A DNA stretch of 62,482 bases from Bacteroidales bacterium (GTDB taxonomy: Bacteria > Bacteroidota > Bacteroidia > Bacteroidales > UBA932), in assembly GCA_024695285.1 (NCBI GenBank), contig JAILIM010000041.1:1-62482 (forward strand), given 5' to 3'. Positions 33,520 through 43,109 of the stretch are shown piece after piece (positions within the stretch are counted from its first letter, which is position 1; each line of letters opens with the position of its first letter). The notes beneath the pieces were generated by a model that was not told where the DNA came from, did no database searches, and saw only the letters and a program-made list of their open reading frames with translations. A program made the translations under genes and the position numbers.

Positions 33520-34287
33520 ATGGGCTTTTTGCACTTCACATTCATTGACCTGATCGACATCATCCTGGTGGCGGCGGTCATCTTCATAATCTTCCGCTGG
33601 ATCAAGGGCTCGTCGGCGATGAACATCTTCATCGCCATCATCTTCCTGTTCCTGGTGCGTGTGCTCGCCACCGCCCTGGACATGAGGATGATATCGGCGC
33701 TGCTGGGAGCGATACTCGACGTCGGAGCGCTGGCGATAATCATCATTTTCCAGCCTGAAATCCGCCGTTTCCTCAACAACATAGGCCAGACGGCCGGCAA
33801 CAACTCTCTGGTCAAGAGCCTGCTGCGTAACCGCAATGCCCAAGGCATTGATTCCGTGGTCATTTCCGACATCGTGTCGGCCGTGGACCAGATGTCCGCA
33901 AAGAAGACCGGCGCCCTGATCGTGATCCGCCGCAGGGACAACCTCCAGAGCATCATCGCCACCGGCGACAGCATCGACGCGCGCGTCGGCGAGCGGCTGA
34001 TAATGAACATATTCTTCAAGAACTCCCCGCTCCACGATGGCGCGATGGTCATTGGTGGCGAGCGCATAGTCGCTGTCCGCTGCACCCTTCCCATCACCGA
34101 GCGCCTCGACCTGCCTGCTTCCTACGGCATGCGCCACCGCGCGGCCATAGGCATTGCCGAGCAGTGCGACGCCGACGTCATAGTGGTCTCCGAGGAGACC
34201 GGACAGGTCAGTTTCGTGCGCGGCTCCGAACTGACCCGCATAGACAACCCCAACACCCTCAAACTTAAACTTCAGGCAAATGACTAA
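33520..34287 (+). CDS. dacA: Membrane-bound diadenylate cyclase (CdaA type)
   Basis: 255 residues: three N-terminal membrane helices (about 10-80), then the DAC domain with the catalytic DGA motif in SPLHDGAMVI and the RHR motif in GMRHRAAIG. It makes c-di-AMP from two ATP. It overlaps mutS2 by 8 nt. Confidence 0.96.
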   Translation: MGFLHFTFIDLIDIILVAAVIFIIFRWIKGSSAMNIFIAIIFLFLVRVLATALDMRMISALLGAILDVGALAIIIIFQPEIRRFLNNIGQTAGNNSLVKSLLRNRNAQGIDSVVISDIVSAVDQMSAKKTGALIVIRRRDNLQSIIATGDSIDARVGERLIMNIFFKNSPLHDGAMVIGGERIVAVRCTLPITERLDLPASYGMRHRAAIGIAEQCDADVIVVSEETGQVSFVRGSELTRIDNPNTLKLKLQAND

Positions 34288-36751
34288 TGACAGGCTCGAG
34301 GCCAAGCTGGGCTTCGACAAGGTACGGGAAATCATAGCAGGAAAATGCAAGACGGACTACGCATCCGCACGCGTAGCCACCGAAAAGTTTTCCACCTCCA
34401 AGGGCACGATACGCAAGCGCCTCCTCCTGACGGACGAGATGCGCCTGGTGCTCATGTTCGAGGAGAACTTCCCCACTACCGGCTACATCGACGGCCTGCC
34501 ATTCCTTGAGCCCCTCCGCAAGGAAGGCAGCAGCATCGACACCCTCGGCCTCGCCAAGCTCAAGACCCTCCTGGACACCGTCCGCCGCGTGACCAACTTC
34601 TTCGGCAGCATCAAGGACGGCGTCTATCCCAACCTCAAGGCCCTCAGTTCACCCATAATCAACTTCCCCGAAATACTCAGGCGCATCGAAGGCCTCCTCG
34701 ACCGCTACGGCGACATCAAGGACTCCGCCTCCGACGAGCTTTTCGACATACGCAGGCAACTCCGCGAGAAGGAGAGCACCATCTCCAGGCGCGCCGGCGC
34801 CATACTCCGCCAGGCCCAGGAGGCCGGCATAGTGGATCCGGAAGCCTCCGTGGCGATGCGCGACGGCAAGTACCTCATCCCCGTGAGCACGGGCTCCAAG
34901 CGCAAGATCAGCGGTTTCGTCCACGATGAATCCGCGACCGGCAAGACCACCTACATAGAGCCTTCGGAAATCGTCGAGCTGGAGAACGAAATCATTGAGC
35001 TCCGCTTCTCCGAGACGCGCGAAATCGCCCGCATCCTGCGGGAATTCACCGCCTTCCTGCGCCCCTACCTGGCCGAGGTGATGGAAAGCGCGCGCTTCAT
35101 AGGCGAGCTGGACTTCATCATGGCCAAAGCCCAGACGGCCCTCGATTTCATTGCCGGTATGCCGGTCATATCCTCCGACGGGAGCGTGAGCCTGCGCAAG
35201 GCCCGCCACCCGCTGCTGGAAAGGGCTCTCAAGCGCGAGGGCAAGGCCATCGTGCCCCTGACCATAAACCTCAACCCCGCCAAGCGCATCCTGCTGATTT
35301 CCGGCCCCAACGCAGGCGGCAAGTCCGTCTGTCTCAAGACGGTAGGTCTGCTGCAGTACATGTTCCAGTGGGGTATGCTGATACCCACTTCCGAGACTTC
35401 CGAACTTCCGGTATTCGAACGCATAGCCGTGAGCATAGGCGACGACCAGTCCCTGGAAAACGACCTCAGCACCTACAGTTCATTCCTGTCCGACATGCGG
35501 GAAATGCTCTCCGAAGCCGATGAGCACACGCTCGTGCTGATCGACGAGTTCGGGGCGGGCACCGAGCCCGCGGCCGGCGGCGCCATAGCCGAGGCCATAC
35601 TCGCAGAAATCGACCGCAGGGGCGTGTGGGGCGTGCTCACCACCCACTACACCAACCTGAAGCTCTATGCCTCCGGCGCCGATACCCGTGTCATCAACGG
35701 CGCCATGCTCTACGATTCTTCGAAGATAGCCCCGATGTTCGCCCTCGAAATCGGCCTTCCGGGCAACTCTTTCGCCTTCGAGCTGGCCCGCAAGATGCGC
35801 CTGCCGGAAGCCATAGTCAAGGACGCCGAGACGCGTGCCGGCGAGGAGTTCGTTGGCATTGAACGCAACCTCCGCAAGATAGCGCGCAACCGCCGGCAGC
35901 TTGACGAGCGCCTGCAGAAGATAAAGCACACCGACAAGACCCTCGAAGGCCTTACGGAACAGTACCAGCAGGAACTCGAAGACATACGCCGCCAGCGCAA
36001 GGACATACTCGAAGAGGCCCGCAAGGAGGCCGAAGAGATAGTCAAGGGCGCCGGCGCGCAGGTCGAAAAGACCATACGCGTGATCAAGGAATCACAGGCC
36101 GAAAAGGAGCAGACCAAAGCCGCCCGCGCCGAACTCCAGGGATTCATCGGAGCCCTCCAGGAGCACAAGAGCAAGCAGCAGAAGGCCCGCGAAGAATACA
36201 TAGACCGCAAACTCACGAAGCTGGAAAAGCGGCGCAAGAAGGAGGAGGCCTCCCCCGCCGAGGCCAAAGTCCGCACGGAGCCACTGAAGGTTGGCGAGAA
36301 GGTGCGCGTCAAGAGCAACGGCCTTGTGGGCGAAGTCACGCGCGTCAGCGGCAAGAGCGTGACCATCTCCGTCGGCAACATCTCCAGCACGATGAAGGCC
36401 GACGCCCTGGAGCGCATCTCCTCCACCGAGTTCCGGGAAATCTCCCGCAAGGTGTTCAAGCCCGCCCAGCAGCGCGTGGATGCCTCCATAACCAAACGTA
36501 AACTGAACTTCTCCCCTGAAATCGACATACGCGGAGCCCGGATCGCCGACGCCCTCGACATAGTGACCCATTTCATCGACGACGCCATAATGCTCAGCGT
36601 CGGCGAAGTGCGCATCATCCACGGCAAAGGCACGGGCGTGCTCCATGAAGAAATACAGAAATACGTGCGGACCATCCCCGGCGTCGCCTCCGTCAAAGAC
36701 GAAGACGTCCGGATCGGTGGTTCCGGAGTAACCATAGTGACACTGGAATGA
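34280..36751 (+). CDS. mutS2: Endonuclease/ATPase MutS2
   Basis: 823 residues. MutS-type core with Walker A GPNAGGKSVCLK and Walker B HTLVLIDEFGAGTEP; a long Lys/Glu-rich coiled coil (about 530-640); a KOW-like segment (KVGEKVRVKSNGLVGEV); and a C-terminal Smr nuclease domain (IDIRGARIADAL, RIIHGKGTGVL). It lacks the mismatch-recognition domain, as expected. MutS2 acts on branched DNA or on stalled ribosomes in other bacteria. Confidence 0.96.
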   Translation: MTNDRLEAKLGFDKVREIIAGKCKTDYASARVATEKFSTSKGTIRKRLLLTDEMRLVLMFEENFPTTGYIDGLPFLEPLRKEGSSIDTLGLAKLKTLLDTVRRVTNFFGSIKDGVYPNLKALSSPIINFPEILRRIEGLLDRYGDIKDSASDELFDIRRQLREKESTISRRAGAILRQAQEAGIVDPEASVAMRDGKYLIPVSTGSKRKISGFVHDESATGKTTYIEPSEIVELENEIIELRFSETREIARILREFTAFLRPYLAEVMESARFIGELDFIMAKAQTALDFIAGMPVISSDGSVSLRKARHPLLERALKREGKAIVPLTINLNPAKRILLISGPNAGGKSVCLKTVGLLQYMFQWGMLIPTSETSELPVFERIAVSIGDDQSLENDLSTYSSFLSDMREMLSEADEHTLVLIDEFGAGTEPAAGGAIAEAILAEIDRRGVWGVLTTHYTNLKLYASGADTRVINGAMLYDSSKIAPMFALEIGLPGNSFAFELARKMRLPEAIVKDAETRAGEEFVGIERNLRKIARNRRQLDERLQKIKHTDKTLEGLTEQYQQELEDIRRQRKDILEEARKEAEEIVKGAGAQVEKTIRVIKESQAEKEQTKAARAELQGFIGALQEHKSKQQKAREEYIDRKLTKLEKRRKKEEASPAEAKVRTEPLKVGEKVRVKSNGLVGEVTRVSGKSVTISVGNISSTMKADALERISSTEFREISRKVFKPAQQRVDASITKRKLNFSPEIDIRGARIADALDIVTHFIDDAIMLSVGEVRIIHGKGTGVLHEEIQKYVRTIPGVASVKDEDVRIGGSGVTIVTLE

Positions 36752-37833
36752 ATGACCCCCACAACTACTGCGTGATTATGGCAGGAGGCCTCGGCACGAG
36801 GTTCTGGCCCGTGAGCCGGGATTCGCGCCCCAAGCAGTTCCTGACCATAACCAAGACAGGGAAAAGCTTCCTGCGGCTGGCCTACGAACGGGCCAGGACC
36901 GTGGTCGACCCCTCCAACATCATAGTCGTGACGCTGGAGCGCTACCGCAGCCTCGTGCTTGCCGACATCCCGGAGCTGGAGTATCAGAACCTGCTCATGG
37001 AACCCTACAACCGCAACACCGCGTCCTGTATCGCATATGCGAGCTACACCATTTTGAAACGGGACCCGGAGGCCGTGGTGCTCGTGATGCCCGCCGACCA
37101 GGTGATCGAAGGCGAACAGCTGTTCACCGGCACCGTCCTCGAAGGCATGGACTACGCCGCCGGCGCCGACGTGCTGCTGACCCTCGGCATCCTGCCCCGC
37201 CGGCCGGACACCAATTTCGGGTACATACAGACCGACGGGCCGACGAACGAGGGGCGGCCGGTGCGCGTGAAGACATTCACGGAGAAGCCCAGCAGGGAGC
37301 TGGCGCAGGTCTTCGTGGACAGCGGCGAATTCCTCTGGAACTCAGGTATCTTCATCTGGAAGGCCTCCGTGATTGCTGAGGAGCTGGCCCGATACGCCCC
37401 TGAGGTGGCCCGGCAGTGGAACGGCTGGGAGCTTTTCGTGGGCGGCGAGAACGAACGTGAATACCTGCAGCGCATATACGCCGACATGCCCCGTACCTCC
37501 ATCGACTATGCCGTGATGGAGAAGTCCGAGCGCGTGATGGCCATCCCCGCCTTCTTCGGATGGAACGACCTGGGCAACTGGGATTCGGTCTATGAATACT
37601 ACGCCGGCAGCGACGGCAACGCCGTGAAGGCCAGCTGCGACACCATGCTGCGCGACACCAGCCGCACCGTGGTAACCTCCCCGCTGAAAGATAAGTTACT
37701 GGTGGTCAAGGGACTCGACAACTTCGTCGTGTTCGACAGCGAGGACATACTGTTGATCTGCCCCCGCGACAGCAAGAGCCTGGGCGACCTGATTGCGGAA
37801 GTTTCCCTCCCCGGATTTGAAAAATACAGATAA
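36748..37833 (+). CDS. manC: Mannose-1-phosphate guanylyltransferase
   Basis: 361 residues, 4-nt overlap with mutS2. Nucleotidyltransferase signature CVIMAGGLGTRFWPVSRDSRPKQF shortened here to its core (AGGLGTRFWP..RPKQF), ENRNTA-type motif (EPYNRNTASCIAY), FTEKPS and WNSGIFIW. It makes GDP-mannose from mannose-1-phosphate and GTP for glycan synthesis. The C-terminal phosphomannose isomerase domain of long ManC proteins is absent, so it is single-function. Confidence 0.93.
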   Translation: MNDPHNYCVIMAGGLGTRFWPVSRDSRPKQFLTITKTGKSFLRLAYERARTVVDPSNIIVVTLERYRSLVLADIPELEYQNLLMEPYNRNTASCIAYASYTILKRDPEAVVLVMPADQVIEGEQLFTGTVLEGMDYAAGADVLLTLGILPRRPDTNFGYIQTDGPTNEGRPVRVKTFTEKPSRELAQVFVDSGEFLWNSGIFIWKASVIAEELARYAPEVARQWNGWELFVGGENEREYLQRIYADMPRTSIDYAVMEKSERVMAIPAFFGWNDLGNWDSVYEYYAGSDGNAVKASCDTMLRDTSRTVVTSPLKDKLLVVKGLDNFVVFDSEDILLICPRDSKSLGDLIAEVSLPGFEKYR

Positions 37834-37834
37834 T

Positions 37835-38998
37835 ATGGAAAACAGTCTACTCATAAAGAATGTCATGCTGGACGGCGGGCGCCGGAACATCCTTGTGCTC
37901 GACGGCCGTTTCGTGTGTCTGGACGCAGCTCCCGGCGCAGAAGCCTCCCGCACGATCGACGCCGACGGACTCGCCATCCTGCCGGCTTTCTACAACACCC
38001 ACACCCACGCCGCGATGACCCTGATGAGGGGCTACGGCGACGACCGCCCGCTGCACGAGTGGCTGGAGGAATGGGTCTGGCCCTATGAAGACAAACTCGG
38101 GGCCAGCGACATAAGGCACGGCTCCGAAATCGCCATTAAGGAAATGATCTCCACCGGCACCGTGTTCTTCAACGACATGTATTTCGACATCGACGAGACG
38201 ATGGAGCTCGTGGAGGCCTCCGGGATACGTGCAGCCATAGGAGTGACCCTCATGGACAACCATCCGAAGGTGCTGCGCGATGAAAAGGCGGCCCGCGTCA
38301 GGTCCTGGAAAGACAGTTCCAGGCTGCTGCTCACAGTGGCACCGCATTCGGTCTATACCGCCAGCAGGGACACCCTGCTGGAAGCGGCGAAGCTCGCCCG
38401 CGAAAACGGTCGCAGGATCCACATCCACGTGTCCGAGACCAAAAAGGAAGTGCAGGACTGCATCGCCGCCACCGGAATGACCCCGGTGCGCTACCTGGAC
38501 AGTCTCGGGCTGCTCGGGCCCGACGTGATTGCCGCGCACTGCGTCCACGTGGACAAGGAAGAGTGGGACATCCTTGCCGAACGGGGTGTCACCGTGAGCC
38601 ACTGCCCCTGCTCCAACATGAAGCTCGGGAGCGGACGCTTCCCGTATGAACTCGCCATATCGAGCGGCGCCCGCATCACCCTGGGCACCGACGGCTGCAG
38701 CTCCAACAACAACCTCGACATGCGCGAGGAGATGAAGGTCGCCGCCCTGCTTGCCAAGGTCACGGGTGACGCCGCCCTGCTCAGTGCCCCGCTGGTGCTA
38801 CAGTGGGCCACCCGCAACGGCGCTGAGGCTTTCGGGTTCGACGCCGGCATGGTGGCTGAAGGCAAGCTTGCCGACGCCGTGCTGGTGGATATGGGCAACC
38901 CCAAGATGACGCCTTGCCACAACCTGATATCGAACTGGGTGTATTCGGCGGATTCGTCGTGCATCAAATATGTAATCTGTAACGGTAATGTATTATGA
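37835..38998 (+). CDS. TRZ/ATZ-family amidohydrolase (chlorohydrolase/deaminase)
   Basis: 387 residues from ATG 37835, 1 nt after manC. Metal ligands NTHTHAAMTLMRG, IHIHVSE, AAHCVHVD and LGTDGCSSNNNLDM are all present, as in 5-methylthioadenosine/S-adenosylhomocysteine deaminases (MtaD) and related enzymes. It likely deaminates a purine-type or guanidino substrate; the exact substrate cannot be read from the sequence. It overlaps the next gene by ATGA. Confidence 0.85.
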   Translation: MENSLLIKNVMLDGGRRNILVLDGRFVCLDAAPGAEASRTIDADGLAILPAFYNTHTHAAMTLMRGYGDDRPLHEWLEEWVWPYEDKLGASDIRHGSEIAIKEMISTGTVFFNDMYFDIDETMELVEASGIRAAIGVTLMDNHPKVLRDEKAARVRSWKDSSRLLLTVAPHSVYTASRDTLLEAAKLARENGRRIHIHVSETKKEVQDCIAATGMTPVRYLDSLGLLGPDVIAAHCVHVDKEEWDILAERGVTVSHCPCSNMKLGSGRFPYELAISSGARITLGTDGCSSNNNLDMREEMKVAALLAKVTGDAALLSAPLVLQWATRNGAEAFGFDAGMVAEGKLADAVLVDMGNPKMTPCHNLISNWVYSADSSCIKYVICNGNVL

Positions 38999-40407
38999 AT
39001 AAATTCAGTGAAAGACGCTCCAGGCTGCGCTCGCTGCTTGCCGGGGAATCGGGAATAGTGCTTTTCATCGGCAATGTGGAGTCGGCCGCGCAGTACCGCG
39101 ACAACGGCTACAAGTGGCGCCAGGACAGCAACTGGCTGTATTTCTTCGGAATAGACGAGCCACGCTTCGCCGCCATCATGGACCTCGACTCCGGGGTTGA
39201 CACCGTCTACGCCGACGACTACGACATCGACGACATCATCTGGACAGGCCCCATGCCGAGCGTGGCTTCGCTCGCTGCCGGCGCCGGGGTGATGCAGTCC
39301 GCAGGCTATTCAGCCTTTGCGCGCGACGCCTCCGCCGCCCTCGCCGCTGGCCGCAGGGTGCACTTCCTTCCCGTGTCCCGCTACTACAACGCCGTACTGC
39401 TTTCCGGCATAGTCGGAGCCGCCCCGGACGCGCTTTTCAGCGTGGGCAAGAAGGGCTGCCCGCTGGCATCGGAGCCGCTGGTGCGCGCCGTGGTGCAGAT
39501 GCGACTCGTCAAGGACGCGGATGAAATCGCCCTGCTCGACAAGGCTGGCGAACTGGGCTACAGGATGCACACCGTCGCCCGCAAGGGCATACGCATCGGC
39601 CGCATCGAGCAGGAGATCGTGGGCGATATGGAAGGCGTCACGCTTGCCGGAGGCTGGGGCACTTCGTTCGCCACCATCCTCACCCAGCATGGCGAGATTT
39701 TCCACTGCCACTCCCACGAGAATCCCATCGAGCCTGGCAGGCTCCTGCTGATCGACGCGGGCGCCGAGAGCAACGAGCACTACGCCTCCGACCACACCCG
39801 CACCTACCCCACCGGCGGCCGCTTCACGCCCCGCCAGAGGGATATCTACCGCATTGTGTATGAATGCAATGAGCTGGCTTTCGAAATGACCAGGCCCGGC
39901 GTGGCATATCTTGACTGCCACCTTGCCGTGGCCCGGCATATGCTGGACAGCCTCGGCCAGTTGGGCCTCGTGCGCGGCGACCTCGACGAGATGGTGGCCG
40001 ACGGCATAGCCGGCCTGTTCATGCCCCACGGACTCGGCCATAACATGGGCCTGGACGTCCACGACATGGAGGACCTGGGAGAGAACCTCGTGGGCTACGA
40101 TCCCGGCCAGGTGCGTTCTTCGCAGCTAGGTCTCGGCAGCCTCCGTATGGCGCGCAAGCTTGTACCCGGAAACGTGATCACGGACGAGCCCGGCATCTAC
40201 TTCATCCCGGCCCTGATCGCCAAGTGGAAGGCGGAAGGCACCGACAAGGGCCGCGTGTGTTACGACAAACTTGAAGAGTATCTCGATTTCGGAGGAATCA
40301 GGCTTGAGGACGACGTGCTCGTGACCCCTGAGGGTGCGCGCAGGCTTGGTCCCGCAAGGCTGCCCGTTTCGCCGGAGGAAGTCGAGGAAGCAATGGCTAA
40401 CGACTGA
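38995..40407 (+). CDS. pepP: Xaa-Pro aminopeptidase (M24B)
   Basis: 470 residues. N-terminal aminopeptidase-P domain (WRQDSNWLYFFGIDEPRFAA), then a pita-bread M24 domain with metal ligands in LLIDAGAESNEHYASDHTR, GLFMPHGLGHNMGLDVHD, DEPGIYFIPAL and IRLEDDVLVT. It releases N-terminal residues next to proline in the cytoplasm. It overlaps the preceding gene by 4 nt. Confidence 0.92.
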   Translation: MNKFSERRSRLRSLLAGESGIVLFIGNVESAAQYRDNGYKWRQDSNWLYFFGIDEPRFAAIMDLDSGVDTVYADDYDIDDIIWTGPMPSVASLAAGAGVMQSAGYSAFARDASAALAAGRRVHFLPVSRYYNAVLLSGIVGAAPDALFSVGKKGCPLASEPLVRAVVQMRLVKDADEIALLDKAGELGYRMHTVARKGIRIGRIEQEIVGDMEGVTLAGGWGTSFATILTQHGEIFHCHSHENPIEPGRLLLIDAGAESNEHYASDHTRTYPTGGRFTPRQRDIYRIVYECNELAFEMTRPGVAYLDCHLAVARHMLDSLGQLGLVRGDLDEMVADGIAGLFMPHGLGHNMGLDVHDMEDLGENLVGYDPGQVRSSQLGLGSLRMARKLVPGNVITDEPGIYFIPALIAKWKAEGTDKGRVCYDKLEEYLDFGGIRLEDDVLVTPEGARRLGPARLPVSPEEVEEAMAND

Positions 40408-40412
40408 CGCTT

Positions 40413-41147
40413 ATGGGGCTTCTGGACGGTAAAATCGTTTTGATAACGGGCGGTTCCAGGGGAATCGGCCTGACTATCGTACGCCGCTTCCTCAAGGAGG
40501 GCGCGAGCGTGGCTTTCACGTGCAGGCACCTTCCTGGGGGGCTTCTGGATGAGCTTTCGGAGCTCGGGCCCGTGTGTGCTTTCGAATCGGACGCCGTGTC
40601 TTTCGATGCGGCGCGCGAGGTCGTGGAGAAAGTGCATGAGCGCTTCGGGCGCATAGACGCGCTGGTCAACAACGCCGGCATCAACAGGGACACGCTGCTG
40701 CTTCGGATGACGGAGGATGTGTGGGACGAGGTGATTGCGAACAACCTGAAATCGGCGTTCAACTACACCAAGGCCGTGAGCGGCATTATGGCCAGGCAGC
40801 GCAGCGGGAGCATCATTTTCATGGGCTCGTCCGCCGGGCTGCACGGCAACATCGGGCAGACCAACTACGCCGCCTCCAAGGGCGGGCTCGTGGGCCTCGC
40901 CAAGTCGGTGGCCAAGGAACTCGGCAGCCGCGGGGTGCGCGCCAACGTGCTGGCTCCGGGATTCATCGACGCGGGGCTGCTGGAGTCGCTGAGCGACAAG
41001 GTCAAGGAATACTGGCTGAACTACATTCCCCTGCACCGCTGGGGCACGAAGGAGGAGGTCGCCGGAGCGGCGCTCTTCCTGGCGAGCGACCTTTCAACTT
41101 ATGTGACGGGGCAGGTGCTGGACTGCTGCGGAGGGCTGACGAGCTGA
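40413..41147 (+). CDS. SDR-family 3-oxoacyl-[ACP] reductase-like protein
   Basis: 244 residues, 5 nt after pepP. Rossmann motif ITGGSRGIGLTI, NNAG, the Ser in MGSSAG, and the YxxxK pair in NYAASKGGLVGLAKS. Sequence and length fit FabG, but many SDR enzymes share these motifs and no other fatty-acid gene is near, so the substrate is uncertain. Confidence 0.85.
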   Translation: MGLLDGKIVLITGGSRGIGLTIVRRFLKEGASVAFTCRHLPGGLLDELSELGPVCAFESDAVSFDAAREVVEKVHERFGRIDALVNNAGINRDTLLLRMTEDVWDEVIANNLKSAFNYTKAVSGIMARQRSGSIIFMGSSAGLHGNIGQTNYAASKGGLVGLAKSVAKELGSRGVRANVLAPGFIDAGLLESLSDKVKEYWLNYIPLHRWGTKEEVAGAALFLASDLSTYVTGQVLDCCGGLTS

Positions 41148-41148
41148 C

Positions 41149-42084
41149 ATGGATCCGCGCTTGACCACTCTTAGACTTGAAACACTTCTCCGTTCGCTGC
41201 CCGACCTGCTTTTGCCCAGGGTCTGCCTGGTGTGCGGCAGGCAGTTGCTGCCGTCCGAGCGGCACCTGTGCCTTGGCTGCGAGGCGGATTTGCCCCTGAC
41301 TCATTTCGAGAATTCTTCCCGCAATCCCATGGCCGACCGCTACAACGGACGGCTGGTGGATGCGGGCCTTGGCTCCTGCTACCAGTATGCCACGTCCCTC
41401 TTCTATTATGGCACGGGCAGTGGCTATGACTATATTCCACAGGCACTTAAGTATGACAGGAATTTCGGCGCGGGGCGGCACTTCGCGCGGCTGCTCGGCG
41501 GGCGGATAGCCTCGGCGGAGCAGTTCCGGGACGTGGACCTGGTGGCGTGCGTGCCGCTGCACTGGACGCGCCGCTACCGCCGCGGCTACAACCAGGCCGC
41601 CGTAATCGCCCGCGAACTCCGGCGCACACTGCAGGCCGCCTGGGGCCGCCCCGTCGGCTTCGCCCCGCACCTCCTCCGCCGCATCCGCCGCACCTCCACC
41701 CAGACCCGCCTCTCCCCCGAAGCCAAATCCCTCAACGTCTCCGGCGCTTTCGCCCTTCGGCCCCGCTTCCTGCCATCCAAGAAGTGCCACCTGCCGTGCA
41801 AAGTGTGCCACCTGTTGTCCAAGGTGTGCCACCTGCCGTCCAAAGTGTGCCACCTGTTGTCCAAGGTGTGCCACCTGCCGTTCCGAGCGCTCCCACCTGT
41901 CATTCTGAGCGTAGCGAAGAATCTGGCGCCGGCGAAGAACCGCCACCCTCGCCACATACTGCTAGTCGACGACGTCTTCACCACAGGCGCGACGCTGGCG
42001 GCCTGCGCCTCCGCCCTCTTCGAGGCCTACGGCCCCGACCTACGCGTCAGTATAGCCACCCTAGCCTGCGTTCCACAGCGCTAG
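41149..42084 (+). CDS. comF: ComF-family phosphoribosyltransferase-like protein with in-frame repeat insertion
   Basis: 311 residues, ATG one base after the preceding stop. N-terminal zinc-finger Cys pairs (CLVCGRQLLPSERHLCLGC), the PRTase body (DLVACVPLHWTRRYRRGYNQA) and PRPP-binding loop HILLVDDVFTTGATL. Between NVSGAFALRP and the PRPP loop, where ComF proteins normally have a short link, about 60 residues are inserted: five heptads of the type KVCHLLS/KVCHLPS and a peptide encoded by a widespread intergenic repeat. ComF proteins support DNA uptake or related processes. Activity may be retained if the insertion loops out. Confidence 0.85.
   Translation: MDPRLTTLRLETLLRSLPDLLLPRVCLVCGRQLLPSERHLCLGCEADLPLTHFENSSRNPMADRYNGRLVDAGLGSCYQYATSLFYYGTGSGYDYIPQALKYDRNFGAGRHFARLLGGRIASAEQFRDVDLVACVPLHWTRRYRRGYNQAAVIARELRRTLQAAWGRPVGFAPHLLRRIRRTSTQTRLSPEAKSLNVSGAFALRPRFLPSKKCHLPCKVCHLLSKVCHLPSKVCHLLSKVCHLPFRALPPVILSVAKNLAPAKNRHPRHILLVDDVFTTGATLAACASALFEAYGPDLRVSIATLACVPQR
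41779..41883 (+). repeat. Five 21-bp tandem repeats inside comF
   Basis: Units of the form AA(A/G)GTGTGCCACCTG(C/T)(C/T)GTCC begin at 41779, 41800, 41821, 41842 and 41863. Units 2 and 4 are identical; 3 and 5 nearly so, giving an alternating pattern. The 21-nt length keeps the comF frame. Confidence 0.85.
41898..41924 (+). repeat. Widespread REP-like sequence inside comF
   Basis: The stretch beginning TGTCATTCTGAGCG and ending GCGAAGAATCT matches a short repeat I recognise from intergenic regions of many bacteria, including Bacteroidetes. It is read in frame as VILSVAKNL. Confidence 0.6.
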
Positions 42085-42089
42085 GGAGC

Positions 42090-43103
42090 TTAGACGAAGG
42101 TGGTGTAGTCCACGCTGAACTCGATGGAAAGGGTGTTGTAGAGGGCGGAGGTGTAGGTGATCTTGTAGCCGGGGGCGATGTAGCCGCTGTAACCATCGGT
42201 GTTTTCGGCTTCATCGTTGCTGCCGGCCTTGAAGGAGATGACTGATTTGCCGTCCGCCACGTCTTCGTAGACCACGTTGTATTTGCCTGAGGCCTTGACT
42301 TTTGCTATGTAGGCCGCGACCTCTTCATAGGTGGCGTCGGTGACGGTGGCCTTGACGTAGTCGACCTTTTCCCAGGTGCAGCCGCCATAGAATATCTTGC
42401 GCTCGCCGACTCTATCCCAGTCGTACTGGCGGTTGACGGTCATGGACTCCATTTGTCCGGTGTAGGGAATAACCCAGCCCTTGGAGTTCATTTCGGCAGG
42501 ATAGAGGCCGTCAATCCACTTGACGTCGTAGTAAACCTGTTCAGCCAGCAGCTGGTCCTTGATGTCCTGGTACGGTAGCTTCTGGTACTTCTGGCAGATG
42601 GTCTTGTAATTCTCCATGAAGGTGCCGCCGTTGGCTATCTTCTTGTATTTCTTGGGGAATGTCACCAGGTTGACGCACTCGGCGCCCCAGAGCTGCTTGG
42701 CGGCGGTGACGTTGTTGGCGATGGACAGGATTGTACTGCCCTGCTTGTCGCAGAGGACCTGCTTGGTGTATTTCAGGTAGTCGGTACCCTTGTATGTGCC
42801 ATAGCTGAAGGTGTAGGTGGTGTGGTCGGCGTCGTAGCCCTTGAAGTCACCGGGTACCTTGGCGCTGCTGCTCTTGACGTCGCAGACGATGATGCTGCCG
42901 TCGGTGCCTTTGGCGATGAGGTCGCCGGGGTTGAAGTCATCGTCGGTGCCGAGGTAGATACCGGGCGTTACGTTTTCCCAGGAACTCCAGGGGTCGGCCA
43001 TGTTGTAGGCGCCGAAGTCCAGGCCGAGGAGGTCGGACAGCGAGCAGGAGGTGACGGTGAGCAGGAAAGCTGCGCCAGCAAGCGTGCTAAGTGTCTTTTT
43101 CAT
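42090..43103 (-). CDS. Lipoprotein of unknown function
   Basis: 337 residues with lipobox LLTVTSC. No family is recognised. The mature protein is rich in Tyr, Asp and Lys, has no repeats or catalytic motif that I can identify, and ends with a beta-rich stretch (YNTLSIEFSVDYTTFV). Its start is 6 nt after the stop of the next upstream gene (43110), so the two are co-transcribed. It converges with comF. Confidence 0.7.
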   Translation of the reverse strand: MKKTLSTLAGAAFLLTVTSCSLSDLLGLDFGAYNMADPWSSWENVTPGIYLGTDDDFNPGDLIAKGTDGSIIVCDVKSSSAKVPGDFKGYDADHTTYTFSYGTYKGTDYLKYTKQVLCDKQGSTILSIANNVTAAKQLWGAECVNLVTFPKKYKKIANGGTFMENYKTICQKYQKLPYQDIKDQLLAEQVYYDVKWIDGLYPAEMNSKGWVIPYTGQMESMTVNRQYDWDRVGERKIFYGGCTWEKVDYVKATVTDATYEEVAAYIAKVKASGKYNVVYEDVADGKSVISFKAGSNDEAENTDGYSGYIAPGYKITYTSALYNTLSIEFSVDYTTFV

Positions 43104-43109
43104 AACTGA

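Noticed and set aside
41779..41883. Possible CRISPR-like array in comF
   Set aside because: The units are contiguous 21-bp repeats without spacers, sit inside a coding frame, and no cas gene is present.
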